Positions 19,340 to 29,247 of a stretch of DNA of 51,872 bases are shown one piece after another; position 1 is the first letter of the stretch; each line of letters begins with the position of its first letter. The DNA is from Asparagopsis taxiformis (taxonomy: Eukaryota > Rhodophyta > Florideophyceae > Bonnemaisoniales > Bonnemaisoniaceae), in assembly GCA_030407315.1 (NCBI GenBank), contig JALQPE010003062.1, forward strand, positions 1 through 51,872, written 5' to 3'. The position numbers were made by a program, and so were the translations under genes. Below the pieces are notes generated by a model. The model did not search any database, was not told where the DNA came from, and worked only from the letters and a program-made list of their open reading frames with translations.

Positions 19340-21011
19340 AAGGCCAAGACGGCCCCCGAAAACGCACACGAGCGTCGGGTTAAGCGCACGCGTGCGCGAC
19401 GTTGCACGATGCAACAAACGAAGGCGACGAGCCGCACGAACGAGAAGCGAAGGCACAACGAGTGGCCGGGACGTCCACCCTTGCGTTGGGGGGGCGCGAT
19501 GCGTGCTAGAGCCGTCGCTCTTTTCGTTTTCGACACCATACGTTGGTAGAGGCACGAGCGCCAACGAAAGATTGGACGACGAGTCCACACGCGGACGATT
19601 CACACGATATGAAGAGCCACGACTGGCTCGACAGTGTTGACCGTCCCACGGGCAAAGGTGACGACACCACGGGCCACGGACGGACAACACGTCAGATTTT
19701 TCGCGCGAAAAATTATACTTGGGCCAGCGGGCCATGGACGCACGGTACGAAAAATCGGGCCGATTACAGTGCGCTAATTCGGCCAAATCTCGGGACACGC
19801 GTGCCCCGAAAATTTCGTAATTTTGGCATGTCACGTGGGCCATCGTACGTCCCCGTGGACAGCCGCTGACAACGAGTCGCATCGACCAACGAGGTCAACG
19901 CCAACAGCTCGCGAGCTAACGGCAACCTGACGCCGGAAGGCGGAGAAACGACATAGGACGGACGCGTCCCCAACGAAGATGGCAACGGCCTCATTACGAA
20001 ACTTCCCGCACGAAGCGGAACGAAGCTATACGTTAGCCGACTAATTAGACCAACGGGTCTCAGCGCACGAAGCGCGCGAGTAAAGCGTGCGAACGACGAG
20101 CCAACGAGGCCGCGACGACGGACGGCGAACCGAATCACCATCGTAAGGCACGACGCCGAACACGGTAGCCACGTACGGCAACCACGGAACGACACAACGG
20201 TGTCCTGCCACGCGGGCATAACGAATGACGCGCGAAAGCGAAAAGCCCGCCGGCTAGTCGAAACGCACGAGCAAACCCGAAAGGGGGTTGACCACGTACG
20301 GTCACGAAGACGAAGACGCGCACGTCCGCGTCGCAACCGTAAAAGCTAACGAAGCTTCGACCTCGTACGCATTCGAAGGCACACGCGCCACCGGCCACGT
20401 CGGCCGGGAGACGAGCGAGGTACGCGGACGTCGTAATGATAACGACGTACCTCAATGGGTCGACCCCGCGAAACGAAAATACGAATACGCGACGGCGTAC
20501 AAGCTGGTAGCCAACGTAAACGGCACAGCCGAAGGCGACGAGCCGACGAAAAACTGGCTCACGTAACAGCCTCAAACGCCCGCGGGCACGCGAAACGACT
20601 TCGTCAATCGCGTCCCCGTCGGGTTCGCAAGTCGAATAAACGAAATTACGCAACGGCGTAGAGGGCGAGCATTACGTATGCCCAGGTGCACGTCGCACCA
20701 CATAACGGATGAGCTAACGAAACGCTCCTCGGACGCCGCGGCGAACGACGCCACCACGCGAAGCGGACTAGCGCAACGATTGCGCCACCGGCTAACGTGA
20801 AGCCGCGGGAACGTGAAGCGCGACGGCGTTAACGACGTCAACGGCTATACGAAAAGCCAAGCCCGCCGGCAACCACGTCGTCAACGAAACCGCAACGTAC
20901 TGCGACTAATTGCTGCGTACACGCCACGGCGTAGAACGTCAAACCGACTCACGCGCGAGTCGGTCTGACGTTCTACGAATTTTTCGCCCAGCTCATCGGA
21001 GCAAATTAAAA
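19340..21011. other. Ty3-A non-coding module between pol and antisense ORF
   Basis: No convincing gene. The stretch is very rich in CpG, ACG and CGT, which opens long meaningless frames on both strands. It includes GTGGCCGGGACGTCCAC at 19462-19478, a 17-bp exact copy of the motif just before the polypurine tract at 23143-23159. Bases 20401-20795 have no counterpart in Ty3-B, while the flanks match it closely. The conserved tail AATTTTTCGCCCAGCTCATC lies near 20980. Confidence 0.7.
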
Positions 21012-22580
21012 TTAGCACCGACGGCCACGACGGCCAGAACGCGTCCCTCGGGGGCGCTCGTTGCCCCCGAGGCCGCCGAAATAACCGACACGATTGCCAC
21101 GACGGCGTTCGGAACGGGAAGCGACCCGCGGCACGTAAGCCCCATCGCTGCGCACGGAGACGAACTCCTGGTTATCGCCGCTTGCGTAATCGGGACGTAT
21201 AACCCGATACTCCGGCCCCAACGCAAGGGCGCCGCGAGCCTCAGCCAACGCGCTGGTAACGGAGACGAACGTGTCGGAACCGTCCACCGGGATTGCACGA
21301 AGCATCTCGTAGTCGGCCAGGAAGTCCAACGTGGACTCCGGCAGTAGGCACGCGCGCCCGAACACACGACGTTCCACGAACAGCGAGCATGCGAGCATCG
21401 CTGCGTGTTCGATATCCACAGCCATGAGGAAACGTTCCTTCACGGGGGCAGGCGCGTCCTTCACGGCATCGGTAAAATAATGTACCACGCGTGGTAGCAA
21501 CGTGGACGACCCACGGGGGTACGGAAACTCCTCCACTACTTCCGCCAACGGCGGGAAGTAGAGCTCGCTCGGGGCGACCCACGGAGCCGACGCGTGCGAC
21601 ACGCGGTAGTCGTCCGCGTTCACGTGGCGGAGCGCGAAGTGGTCGTCGTACGACACGACGCTTTTGGAGATGACGCTCAACGAAAGAGCAGTCTTCCATT
21701 CGGCACGTTGCCTTTCGGAAAGTGTCCGCGGACACACGAAGACGGACGCCACCGAGATGAACGGCGGTTCCTCGGGCGTTCCCTTCCACAGGAAGGCGTC
21801 CATACGATCGACGTAGATCGCGTCGTTGACGTCACGCAACCACGAGCGGTCGCAACGTATCGATGCCGGGATCTGGTAACGTTCCGATCCCGGTGGCCCG
21901 TTGGCGAAACGACGCCCGGCTGCCCGCACCCACGTATCCTCGGCGGAACGCATATAGTCGACGACCGCGCGGGCGTCCAGACGATCTCTGGCCAACGTGG
22001 CGAGATCGTCATCCGTGATACCCACGCGAGGCAACGCAGCCCACGCGTGGGTCAGGACGCCTACGTTCAGCGCCGCACCGCCACGTGAGGCGGTGCCGAC
22101 TGTCCCAACGGGGTCACCACCCTCCGGCGAGGGATCCTGGCGAGGGGAACGCGGCGAGCCATCACGACGAGGCACGCCCGTGCGCGCCGCCGCCACAGCA
22201 CGACGCGAACGAGCGGCCGCTGCCATCGCGGCTACACCCATCGACGGGGCCGCGGCATCCGGAATGACGGGTGACAAATTCCCCGAGTCGGACGCCGTTG
22301 CGTCATCATCACGTGGGGCATCGGCCCTAGCAGCCTCGGCAGGCGTCACGAAAGCCACCAGGCGAGACGGAGCCATCGGGCGAGACGAAGAGGCGACGGC
22401 CTGCGAAGCAACGGCTTGACCCGCCCTAACGGATGGGGCGGGCGCGACGGACGCTTCCGTCGCTGGCGGCGCACCGGCCCCGACGAGGGAGGGAGCGCCC
22501 TGCGAAGGGTTCCTCGCTCCACCTCCAGCAGAGCCGGCGGGCCGCGGAGTGTTGGTATCGGTGCTACGCGTAGTGACCAT
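21012..22580 (-). CDS. Ty3-A antisense ORF (aORF), C-terminally truncated
   Basis: I do not recognise the family. A clean minus-strand frame of 522 residues runs from ATG 22580 (MVTTRSTDTNTPRPAG) to 21012. It has a low-complexity Ala/Pro/Ser/Arg N-terminal third, then a folded-looking region with GSERYQIPASIRCDRSWLRD, WKGTPEEPPF, ERQRAEWKTALSLSV, YPRGSSTLLPRVVHYF, VFGRACLLPESTLDFLADYE and SDGAYVPR. An RG-rich segment that may bind nucleic acid ends it. The frame upstream of the ATG encodes a conserved hydrophobic stretch (ARVALVFVLVALFVFVAYEL) but has no ATG. Compared with Ty3-B, the last 220 or so residues are removed by a deletion joined at 21022/21023. It is convergent with pol. Confidence 0.7.
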   Translation of the reverse strand: MVTTRSTDTNTPRPAGSAGGGARNPSQGAPSLVGAGAPPATEASVAPAPSVRAGQAVASQAVASSSRPMAPSRLVAFVTPAEAARADAPRDDDATASDSGNLSPVIPDAAAPSMGVAAMAAAARSRRAVAAARTGVPRRDGSPRSPRQDPSPEGGDPVGTVGTASRGGAALNVGVLTHAWAALPRVGITDDDLATLARDRLDARAVVDYMRSAEDTWVRAAGRRFANGPPGSERYQIPASIRCDRSWLRDVNDAIYVDRMDAFLWKGTPEEPPFISVASVFVCPRTLSERQRAEWKTALSLSVISKSVVSYDDHFALRHVNADDYRVSHASAPWVAPSELYFPPLAEVVEEFPYPRGSSTLLPRVVHYFTDAVKDAPAPVKERFLMAVDIEHAAMLACSLFVERRVFGRACLLPESTLDFLADYEMLRAIPVDGSDTFVSVTSALAEARGALALGPEYRVIRPDYASGDNQEFVSVRSDGAYVPRVASRSERRRGNRVGYFGGLGGNERPRGTRSGRRGRRC

Positions 22581-22776
22581 CGTGGTCAGTTCGTACGCAA
22601 CAAAGACGAACAGTGCAACGAGCACGAAAACGAGAGCCACGCGGGCTAGACGAAACAAGAGAACGAAAGGAACGGAGGTAGTAGTACCCAGCGGAGGAAA
22701 GAGGTAAGGGAGAACGGAGAGGCAACGGCCTGGATGACGATGGTGAGAGGAAGGGTGAGCGATGATCGCTATTACG

Positions 22777-22792
22777 TTAAGCCGCGGCTTAA
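22777..22792. promoter_or_regulatory. 16-bp palindrome and TTATTTAA box upstream of aORF
   Basis: TTAAGCCGCGGCTTAA is a perfect palindrome, followed on the plus strand by ATAACC, so the minus strand reads GGTTATTTAAGCCGCGG. It lies about 200 bp upstream of the aORF ATG and is conserved at 47374-47389 in Ty3-B. The TTATTTAA could serve as a TATA-like element for an antisense promoter; that is inference. Confidence 0.5.
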
Positions 22793-23176
22793 ATAACCTT
22801 CGGACGACCGTTGTCGTAATGCCCGCTGGCAGATTCACGAAAGGGCCGCGGCCTGCGCACGTATCGCGCTGAATTGAAGCACACCCGCGTGGTGGAATTG
22901 GGCACTACATTCGTTGCAGGGAAACGCCTAAGCGAGGCATTGACGAACGATGCCAACGGGCGGGCCTCGATGATTACGAAAGAGCCGGAGCGCACGCGCG
23001 CGCTCCGGCGCCGTGGCGATTCGATCAGCCAACCGGGCCGCGTACGTTTAAACGAGATTTTTCGGGACAACTGCCACGTCCGCAGTTGTACCCAAAAAGG
23101 CGCCATGGCCCCGTGTATCAGGCGCGTCCTGACGGGCCTCGCGTGGCCGGGACGTCCACGTGTGGGGGTGGGGCTG

Positions 23177-23838
23177 TGTAGTATACGTGGCAAGTCCGAA
23201 ATTGCAAATATTTACGTTTTCCGCGGAATTCGAATTTCGGCGGATACGACCGGCGACAGCAATGCACGAACATTGCTGGCGCATGCGCGCACGCAACCGG
23301 CACACGTGTGCAACGAACGTACTGGCAACGGCCAACGGACCAACGGGTCCCTACGTGTGACCCACAAGGTCCTTTCCCATTCGGGGACGTTACGAGCAGT
23401 GTTTACACTGTAAAGCGATGCCATCGTGGCTATATAGGTATTGGCATCGTGCCGGGAGGGAAAGGGGACAATTCATCGAACGAGCAACGGCTTTAGTCTA
23501 CGACTGACTTCTACGTTTTACGTTTACGTTTTGCCTAGCGAGGCTTCGTCTCTGTCGAGCTGCGTACTCCCTACCCATCGCCGCACGTAAGGCTGATTGC
23601 GTGTAGTGCCTCCGGGCTTGGTTGAGAGCGCCTCCGGTGACGTACCACCTCGTTTGCTAACGTAATCCTCGCGTGGATTGTTGCGTCGTGACGCTCGTGT
23701 CTACTCGCTAACCTATCTCTACCGTTCTACCTAACATACAGTCAAAACACCAGCGGGTGGACTGTTCGTTTCGTTTCGTAAGGACACCGTGTCCACTAGC
23801 TCGTACCAGCTACTTCGTCACCGAACTATCGTTCCACA
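23177..23838 (+). mobile_element. Ty3-A 3' LTR
   Basis: The 662-bp LTR begins TGTAGTATACG and ends CGTTCCACA, and is preceded by the polypurine-like GTGTGGGGGTGGGGC. It is clearly more different from the Ty3-B LTRs than the two pol genes are from each other, with scattered substitutions in the second half. The TATATAGG box flanked by CGATGCCA/TGGCATCG is present. It ends inside the chromodomain of Ty3-C. Confidence 0.92.
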
Positions 23839-24138
23839 GTAGCCATACCATTTCACAAGGAACCATTGTTCCCCATCGTCGTCAGTGACGTAATCGATGA
23901 GATCATCGATGGGATATTCCTCTTCTGAGGTTGCGCGTTCGGCGTCGCTACTTCCCTCTGGGGTTTCCTTCGTCCCTTCAGGGAGAGCTACTCGTTCCGA
24001 GTTCGGCTGCGTGCCCTGTGGCGCTTTCTCTTGTTCCCCATTGGGGGTGGTTTCCAAAGACCTTACGGGGTTCTCCGTGGCTATCTTCTTCTTCGCGCTT
24101 GAGCGAGTGTGTCGACCCGGTTTGGGTTTTGCCAAACG
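23839..24138 (-). pseudogene. pol: Ty3-C chromodomain, interrupted
   Basis: This is the C-terminus of the Ty3-C polyprotein: a basic/acidic linker (LAKPKPGRHTRSSAKKK...) and the first half of a chromodomain, EEEYPIDDLIDYVTDDDGEQ then WFLVKWYGY. It is cut at the WYGY motif by the right end of Ty3-A. The upstream coding sequence continues at 24627 beyond a solo LTR. A chromodomain would bind histone marks to guide integration. Confidence 0.85.
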
Positions 24139-24626
24139 TGTTGATAAAGTTTGGTCGCTTACCGAGCGTTTACTGAATCTGCGAGCTCACTACATAATTT
24201 GTATTCTCGCCGAGGTGCGCCGGCGGTGCTAAGGACAGCCTGTTCAAGGCTGCTCCAGACAGACTGTCACTGACAGTCTGTCCTAGCAAGCACCCGCTGC
24301 CAATCTGGTACACGTGGGCTTCTCTATCATATCATCCACACGTGTACACTTATCATAACATTTTCCCTCTGCCATGATGGCAACCCATCTTGGCATTTCT
24401 AATTACTAATTGAAACTATGACAAACAAATTGAAACTTCAGAGGCCAGTTACTCCGTAATGGAGTGTCGTAGGAGCCCCGGAGAAGTTGCTACCCGACTA
24501 ATTCGGGCACGCTGAATACGATGAGATAGGTGTCAGAGCGCTCAGACCACTCCTTCTAGGAGAAAACGAGGGTCAAAGTTTTCTCACGGAATTAGGCCTA
24601 CCAGGCCCATTCTCAGTGAGTCAACA
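24139..24626 (-). mobile_element. Solo LTR, diverged copia family
   Basis: The 488-bp LTR runs from TGTTGATAAAG to GAGTCAACA on the plus strand, flanked by aaacg (24134-24138) and aaatg (24627-24631), a target duplication with one C/T change at a CpG. It is closer to the old LTRs at 1828 and 50188 than to those of the young copia element. It splits the Ty3-C pol linker from its chromodomain. Confidence 0.88.
24258..24282. repeat. Perfect palindrome with 12-bp arms in LTR
   Basis: GACAGACTGTCA, one centre base C, then TGACAGTCTGTC. The older LTRs at about 2170-2205 and 50530-50565 have a slightly altered version, and the young copia LTRs keep only GACAG...GACAGTCTGTC. It is a candidate binding site for a regulatory protein in the LTR promoter region. 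Confidence 0.8.
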
Positions 24627-25066
24627 AAATGGGTGGGTGCTTGACTTGCTTGGTTCGCTATGCGAAGTTCGGCTCCCGATGGAGGGTTCACATCTCGTCG
24701 TGGAGAACTCGGAGTCTGTACGCGTGACCTGGATGGTTGTTCTCTCGTCGCAATTGTGCGGTTTGAACGTCTTCGGGCGGCTTCAGCAGCGTCGACATTT
24801 ATCGTGTCTTGTCGCAACGTTCGCTTGTGCGATGTTAGAGCCCGGTCTGGGTTGACGTCTTCGTCTTGGTCTGTATCGGCAGAGTTGTCATGGCGTCTTT
24901 GTTGACTTATTCGCAATTGTGTGCGATTGCGGTTGGTAGTTACCGGCTGAGTGGGTGAACGACTTGGGTCGTGTGCGTCATTCCCAATTGTGGGTGAGTT
25001 ACCGAAGGGTGAAAGACTACAAGGTTCATCCCGAGAGGGAGTTGCAAAATTGTTGCTTACGCGCAC
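24627..25066 (-). pseudogene. pol: Ty3-C pol linker before chromodomain
   Basis: This is an open minus-strand stretch of about 145 residues of hydrophilic, Ser/Arg/Asn/Gln-rich sequence. It includes NRNRTQLRISQQRRHDNSAD and INVDAAEAARRRSNRTIATR. It lies between the integrase C-terminal module and the chromodomain. The frame differs from the upstream segment near 25060. It runs into the solo LTR at 24626; with the LTR removed it joins the chromodomain segment at 24138. Confidence 0.65.
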
Positions 25067-25668
25067 AGCGTCGGGGCCCCCTCCTGAAGGGTGGTTTGTC
25101 CCAAACCACTACTTTCAGGTGTTGTCCTAATTGTAGGTTGTTGTGGAGACGATGGTTGGTCCCTGAAGGGGTATTCCTGATTAGGAGTTGGCGGAAGTGA
25201 TTCGCTTTGTGCGTTCTGTTGGCCGTCGCCCGTCGGTTGGCGTGATTGTGTATTTGGCGCGAGGGCATCTGCACCTGATGGTGACGCTTTTGCGTTAGCG
25301 GCATGTTGCCTAGGTGGTAAGGTTGGTTCCTCGGTTGGTCGCGGAGCGAGTGTAACTCTATCGAGACTAACCTTTTCGGTGATACCATCGCGGTCGATGT
25401 AAACCGTTCGCCGTCCGGCACGAATAACCCTATAGGGACCTTGAGCTATTGGAGTTAGCTTGTTCCGTTCACGGACTTCTGGGTTATCCAGATAAACGTA
25501 ATCATCGGTAGTGATGAGTCGTTTAGACTTCCGGATTGACCGGTCGAAGTTACGCTTGTAGCGTGGTTGCGCGCTGTGAAGGCGTTTACCTGCCATATCA
25601 ATGGTATCCGTAATACGGCGTAAGAAGTCTTGCTTCGTGAACGCGTCTGGCGTTGCCCTCCTTTTCAC
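25057..25668 (-). pseudogene. pol: Ty3-C integrase C-terminal region
   Basis: This follows the catalytic core of integrase. It contains the conserved RYKRNFDRSIRKSKRLI segment, DDYVYLDNP and a GPYRV module, then RRTVYIDRDGITEKVSLDRV, which aligns with the region that is frameshifted in Ty3-A/B. A proline/glutamine-rich linker follows. It is frameshifted from the core at about 25670-25700. Confidence 0.82.
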
Positions 25669-25698
25669 CGAATGGTGTGTCGCATATGGCGGTGGAGG

Positions 25699-26412
25699 TC
25701 AGCTTAGGATTAGGTCGAAGGGTGTGGTACCCGTTGTGCGATGCACGTGCGTATTGTACGCATAGGTTAACGCTGATGCGTAGACATCCCATTCGTCCTG
25801 GTTGTCATTAACGTAATTACGTAGCATGCTCAATAGAGTACGGTTATACCGTTCGACTTGCCCATTTGTCTGGGGATGGTAAGCCGTCGTGAAGACGTTC
25901 TTCGTTCCTAACTGGAGGCAGACGGCCTGAAAGAACTTTGACGCAAATTGCGGACCGTTATCGGATAGTAATGTTCGTGGAGGACCATACTTAAACACCC
26001 AATGTGTACAAAAGGCTACAGCTACATGGTAAGCCGTAAAGCTTCGCAGCGGAACCACCTGGGTTAGCTTGGTAAAGCGACACGAAATCACCAGTAGGTG
26101 CACGTTACCTTTCTTGGTACGAGGTAGAGGACCGAGGAGGTCAATTGCAACGTCATCCAATGGTGTGGTAGCTGGGAACAGCTGGAGGGTACTCGCATGT
26201 TTGCGCAACCGTAATCGGTTTCTCGCACACGCTGAACAGCGTTCAACCGTTCCGGTTATATCCGCAGCCATTGCAGGCCAGTAGTACGATAGGCGCATCG
26301 TGTCGTACATGCGATTCTGACCAGGATGTCCTGCCAATATGCCGTGGTGGCACATCGTCAATAGACGTTGCCGTAAGGCTTTGGGTACCACAATCTGGGA
26401 TAACCCGTCCAA
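25699..26412 (-). pseudogene. pol: Ty3-C integrase core
   Basis: This holds the zinc-binding region (MCHHGILAGHPG, CSACARNR) and the catalytic D,D,E residues in AIDLLGPLPRT, SDNGPQFASKFF and HPQTNGQVERYNRTLLSMLR, then TYAYNTHVHRTTGTTPFDLI. Integrase joins element DNA to the target. It is shifted in frame from RNase H near 26420-26450 and again near 25700. Confidence 0.9.
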
Positions 26413-26422
26413 TTTGGACTTC

Positions 26423-27610
26423 CTACAAAGGACACCGTCTTCGTCTTCGAAGAAGAGAGTCAGATTTCTGCGAGGCCAGGGCCTGTTGACAGAAGTCGTC
26501 TGTTCGTTGCTCTTCGAGCCACTCTTGGAGAGTTATCGGGCAGTAGTTTTCCGTTTGCGGATGAGTTGTTAAGACGGGTGTACCGTTGCAATTAGGTGCC
26601 TCCATGGCGTGGTCTCTTGCTAGAGAAAGGTCGTAGAACCAAACATCAGTGTCATCATCCAAGGATGTTTCACCTTGCGGTGCGTGCGTGGCCAACAGAG
26701 TTGGTATTTCATCATCGATGATGACAGGCGTTTCGCCGTTTGTTTCAACACGCGAAAGGGCGTCTGGTAGTTGGTGGACCCGACCGAGTCGGTAGACTAT
26801 TTGATAGTCAAATTCCGCAAGTCGGAGGCGCCAACGGCATAGTCTCCCTGAAGGGTCATTGATATTCATAAGCCAACGCAGTGCGTTATGGTCCGTCCGG
26901 ACTACAAACTTTGTTTGCTCCAAGTATGGACGTAGGATAGTGACAGCCCATACGACGGCTAGACATTCACGCTCCGTAGGGGAGTAACCTCTTTCAGGTT
27001 TAGTCAAGGTTCGCGACCAATAGCCAATTGGCTTGAGGTCGTTCTCTTCCCCTTGCTGCTGAAGCAGAGCGCATCCTATTTGGTATGCGGACGCGTCCGT
27101 GTCTACGGTGTAGGGTTGACCCAACTTGGGTAGAGCCAGTATCGGCAGCTTGGTCATGACCTCCTTGAGAGCGTTGAACGCGCGTCGTTGGTCTTCGGTA
27201 GGAGGTTCTTTCCCTAATTTAGGGAGGCTGTCTTTGGTCAGCATTTCGTTCAAGGGGTGCGCAATTGCGGCATACCCTTTGATGAATCGTCGAAAGACGC
27301 CACAGCTTCCGAGGAAGGATCGCATTTGCGTAGGCGTTTGCGGAAAGATCGCGTCAGCGATAGCCGAAGTGGCGTTCTGTGCAACAGCTAGCTTTCCTGG
27401 CATCACGACATGTCCCAGGTAATCAACCTTCTTTTCGAAGAAATGAAACTTTGTCAACTTCAGGATGACACCTGCTTCCCGTAGGAGGGAGAGTACTTTG
27501 TCCACATGGTGGAGATGTTCGGCCTCGTCCCGAGAGAATACGATCACATCGTCTAAGTAAATCAGACAGGTCTGCCAGCGAACGCTGCTAAGAATAATGT
27601 CGATGGCACG
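26423..27610 (-). pseudogene. pol: Ty3-C RT C-terminal half and RNase H
   Basis: This is the same frame as the upstream pol ORF, separated from it only by an in-frame TAG at 27611-27613. It contains the RT active site LIYLDDVIVFSRDE and the connection LTKFHFFEKKVDYLGHVVMP. RNase H follows (YTVDTDASAYQIGCALLQQQ, SPTERECLAVVWAV, RTDHNALRWLM) with the VHQLPDALSRVE tail. RT copies RNA to DNA and RNase H removes RNA. The frame is lost near 26445 before integrase. Confidence 0.9.
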
Positions 27611-29209
27611 CTAAAACGTTGCCGGTGCATTCTTCAAGCCAGCGGGCAAACGCTTAAAGCGATATGTCCCCAAGTGGGAGGTAAATGCCGTTTTGTCACG
27701 GTCGTCCTGTGCAACAGGTATCTGCCAATAGCCAGAATTACAATCCAATGTGGTGAACACCTGAGCATCTCCGAGGGAGTCAATACAATCATCCATTCGT
27801 GGAAGGGGGTACACATCATTGACAGTGATGTCGTTAAGACCCCTATAGTCGACGCAAAAGCGTAATTTACCATCCTTCTTCGGAACCAGTACCACTGGGC
27901 TAGCCCATTCGGAGGTCGACGGTTCGATCACTCCCTTTTCCAGCATGCTGGTTATTTCCTTACGGGCAATCTCTCGACGAGCGGGTCCCATCCGGTAGGG
28001 TTTTTGCCGTCGAGGCTTACTCCCTTCGACTATGTCGATTCGGTGTTCCGTAGCGCGGATGTCCCCTAGGGATCCATCCCACATAGACTCGTGTCGAGAT
28101 AGCATGTTAAGGATGCGTTCCCTCAACGGAATTTGACCAAGGTGGTCTTGAGAGACTTCTTGCTTCCAACTTGATGGTGGTGTGGCCTCGGCCTCTTGCT
28201 CCTGATGGAGAGTAGTCACCATAGTGGAGGCCTCTTGGGAGGAAGGGGTAGAACGGCTGAGAGCCATGGGGCGCATTGGCCGTTCGGGTGCCCGAAGGGC
28301 ATAGCCTAAGATTGTCCCTTTAGGGAGGTACTTGTCGGATGTACCGAAGTTAGTTAAAATAGTCAGGAATTTCTGTCGCGGGATGACTTCCGCAACCCCA
28401 TTCGGGATAGAGACACGATGTCGGTGAAGGATCCGATCTCTCGGTGAGAGTATACTCAAGCCGCCACCGGCGCATACAACAGTAGTTGTTACTTGACTCC
28501 GCGGAGGAACATTCACACTTTGTGACAATCGAATGCCATGAGGCTGGCGGTCTAAGTTAATCCCATTAGAGGGTCGCGAGGCATCCACGTAGCACGAAAG
28601 GGTGGGGGATGTTTTACGCGTAGGCGACATCACTAGGATAGCTATCGACCCCCCGTCGTGAATATCAATTCGTTGGGCCCGGCACCTAATTTCATCTATG
28701 TGGGTATTCATTGCCCCAGTTCCCAAGATGAGGGGTACGGCCAACTTAGGCGCGACGAAGAATTCTTCCTCGAAGCACTTGTGGCCTAACTGTAATGACA
28801 GTATTATCTTGCCTTTTATCCGAAGAGGATTGCCGTTAGCATCGGCCAGTTGCGGAACTTTCCCCGTAGGGACCTGGAATTGTTCCCAATTGTGGGGTAA
28901 GTTCCTTTCATGGATGACCGATGGTCCGGACCCGGTGTCCATCACCATACGCATAGGCGTGAGAATTGACGGATCGAGTCCGATGGAACCCATTACTACG
29001 TAATGGGCGGCCTTAAGCAGGCATGAGGCTTTCGGCCTTGAGGCTCGAGTCCCTGTGGGGGAACCCGAAGGGGTTGGTGTCTGGAAAAGACTTTGGTCCC
29101 TAGAGGGAGTTGCGGCCTTTTCCTGCGGAGGTGGTTGTGGTGAGATGTCCACCGAGTAGCGTAATCGCTCCACCTCCTGACGGGAGTGCGACACCTCACT
29201 CCCCGTCAT
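27611..29209 (-). pseudogene. pol: Ty3-C pol start: protease and RT N-terminal half
   Basis: The ATG at 29209 overlaps the gag stop as TAATG (29211-29207) once the solo LTR is removed. The protease has MVMDTGSGPSVIHE (standard DTG) and IKGKIILSLQLGHK. RT follows with STSEWASPVVLVPKKDGKLR, VFTTLDCNSGYWQIPV and LPAGLKNAPATF, where a TAG replaces the expected Gln codon (a C-to-T change). In intact gypsy elements this is followed directly by the YLDD motif, which is seen downstream in the same frame. Confidence 0.9.
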
Positions 29210-29211
29210 TA
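29207..29211 (-). promoter_or_regulatory. TAATG gag stop / pol start overlap (Ty3-C)
   Basis: The minus strand reads AACTAATGACGGGG: the gag stop TAA and the pol ATG share one A. This arrangement is used by some elements and viruses for termination-reinitiation. Here it suggests Pol is made by restart and not as a Gag-Pol fusion. Its use is inference. Confidence 0.6.
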
Positions 29212-29247
29212 GTTTTCCGACGACGTGTCGGAGTCGTCGGAGGTTTC

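Larger units (their letters stand above)
7295..23838 (+). mobile_element. Ty3-A: 5'-truncated Ty3/gypsy element with antisense ORF
   Basis: From about 7295 the sequence follows Ty3-B (37197 onward) nearly base for base through gag and pol, then through the non-coding and antisense modules, to a right LTR ending at 23838. The 5' LTR and the first two thirds of gag are missing. A complete copia element (8554-14889) sits in it at a 5-bp duplication GGCTC, corresponding to 38441-38445 in Ty3-B. Relative to Ty3-B it has lost about 1.46 kb at 21022/21023, which removes the end of the antisense ORF, and it has an extra segment of about 395 bp at 20401-20795. Its right end is inside the chromodomain of Ty3-C. 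Confidence 0.9.

Noticed and set aside
20135..20653. Minus-strand frame of 172 aa in the Ty3-A non-coding module
   Set aside because: Ty3-B has no equivalent intact frame, because the 395-bp segment is absent there. The composition alone explains it.
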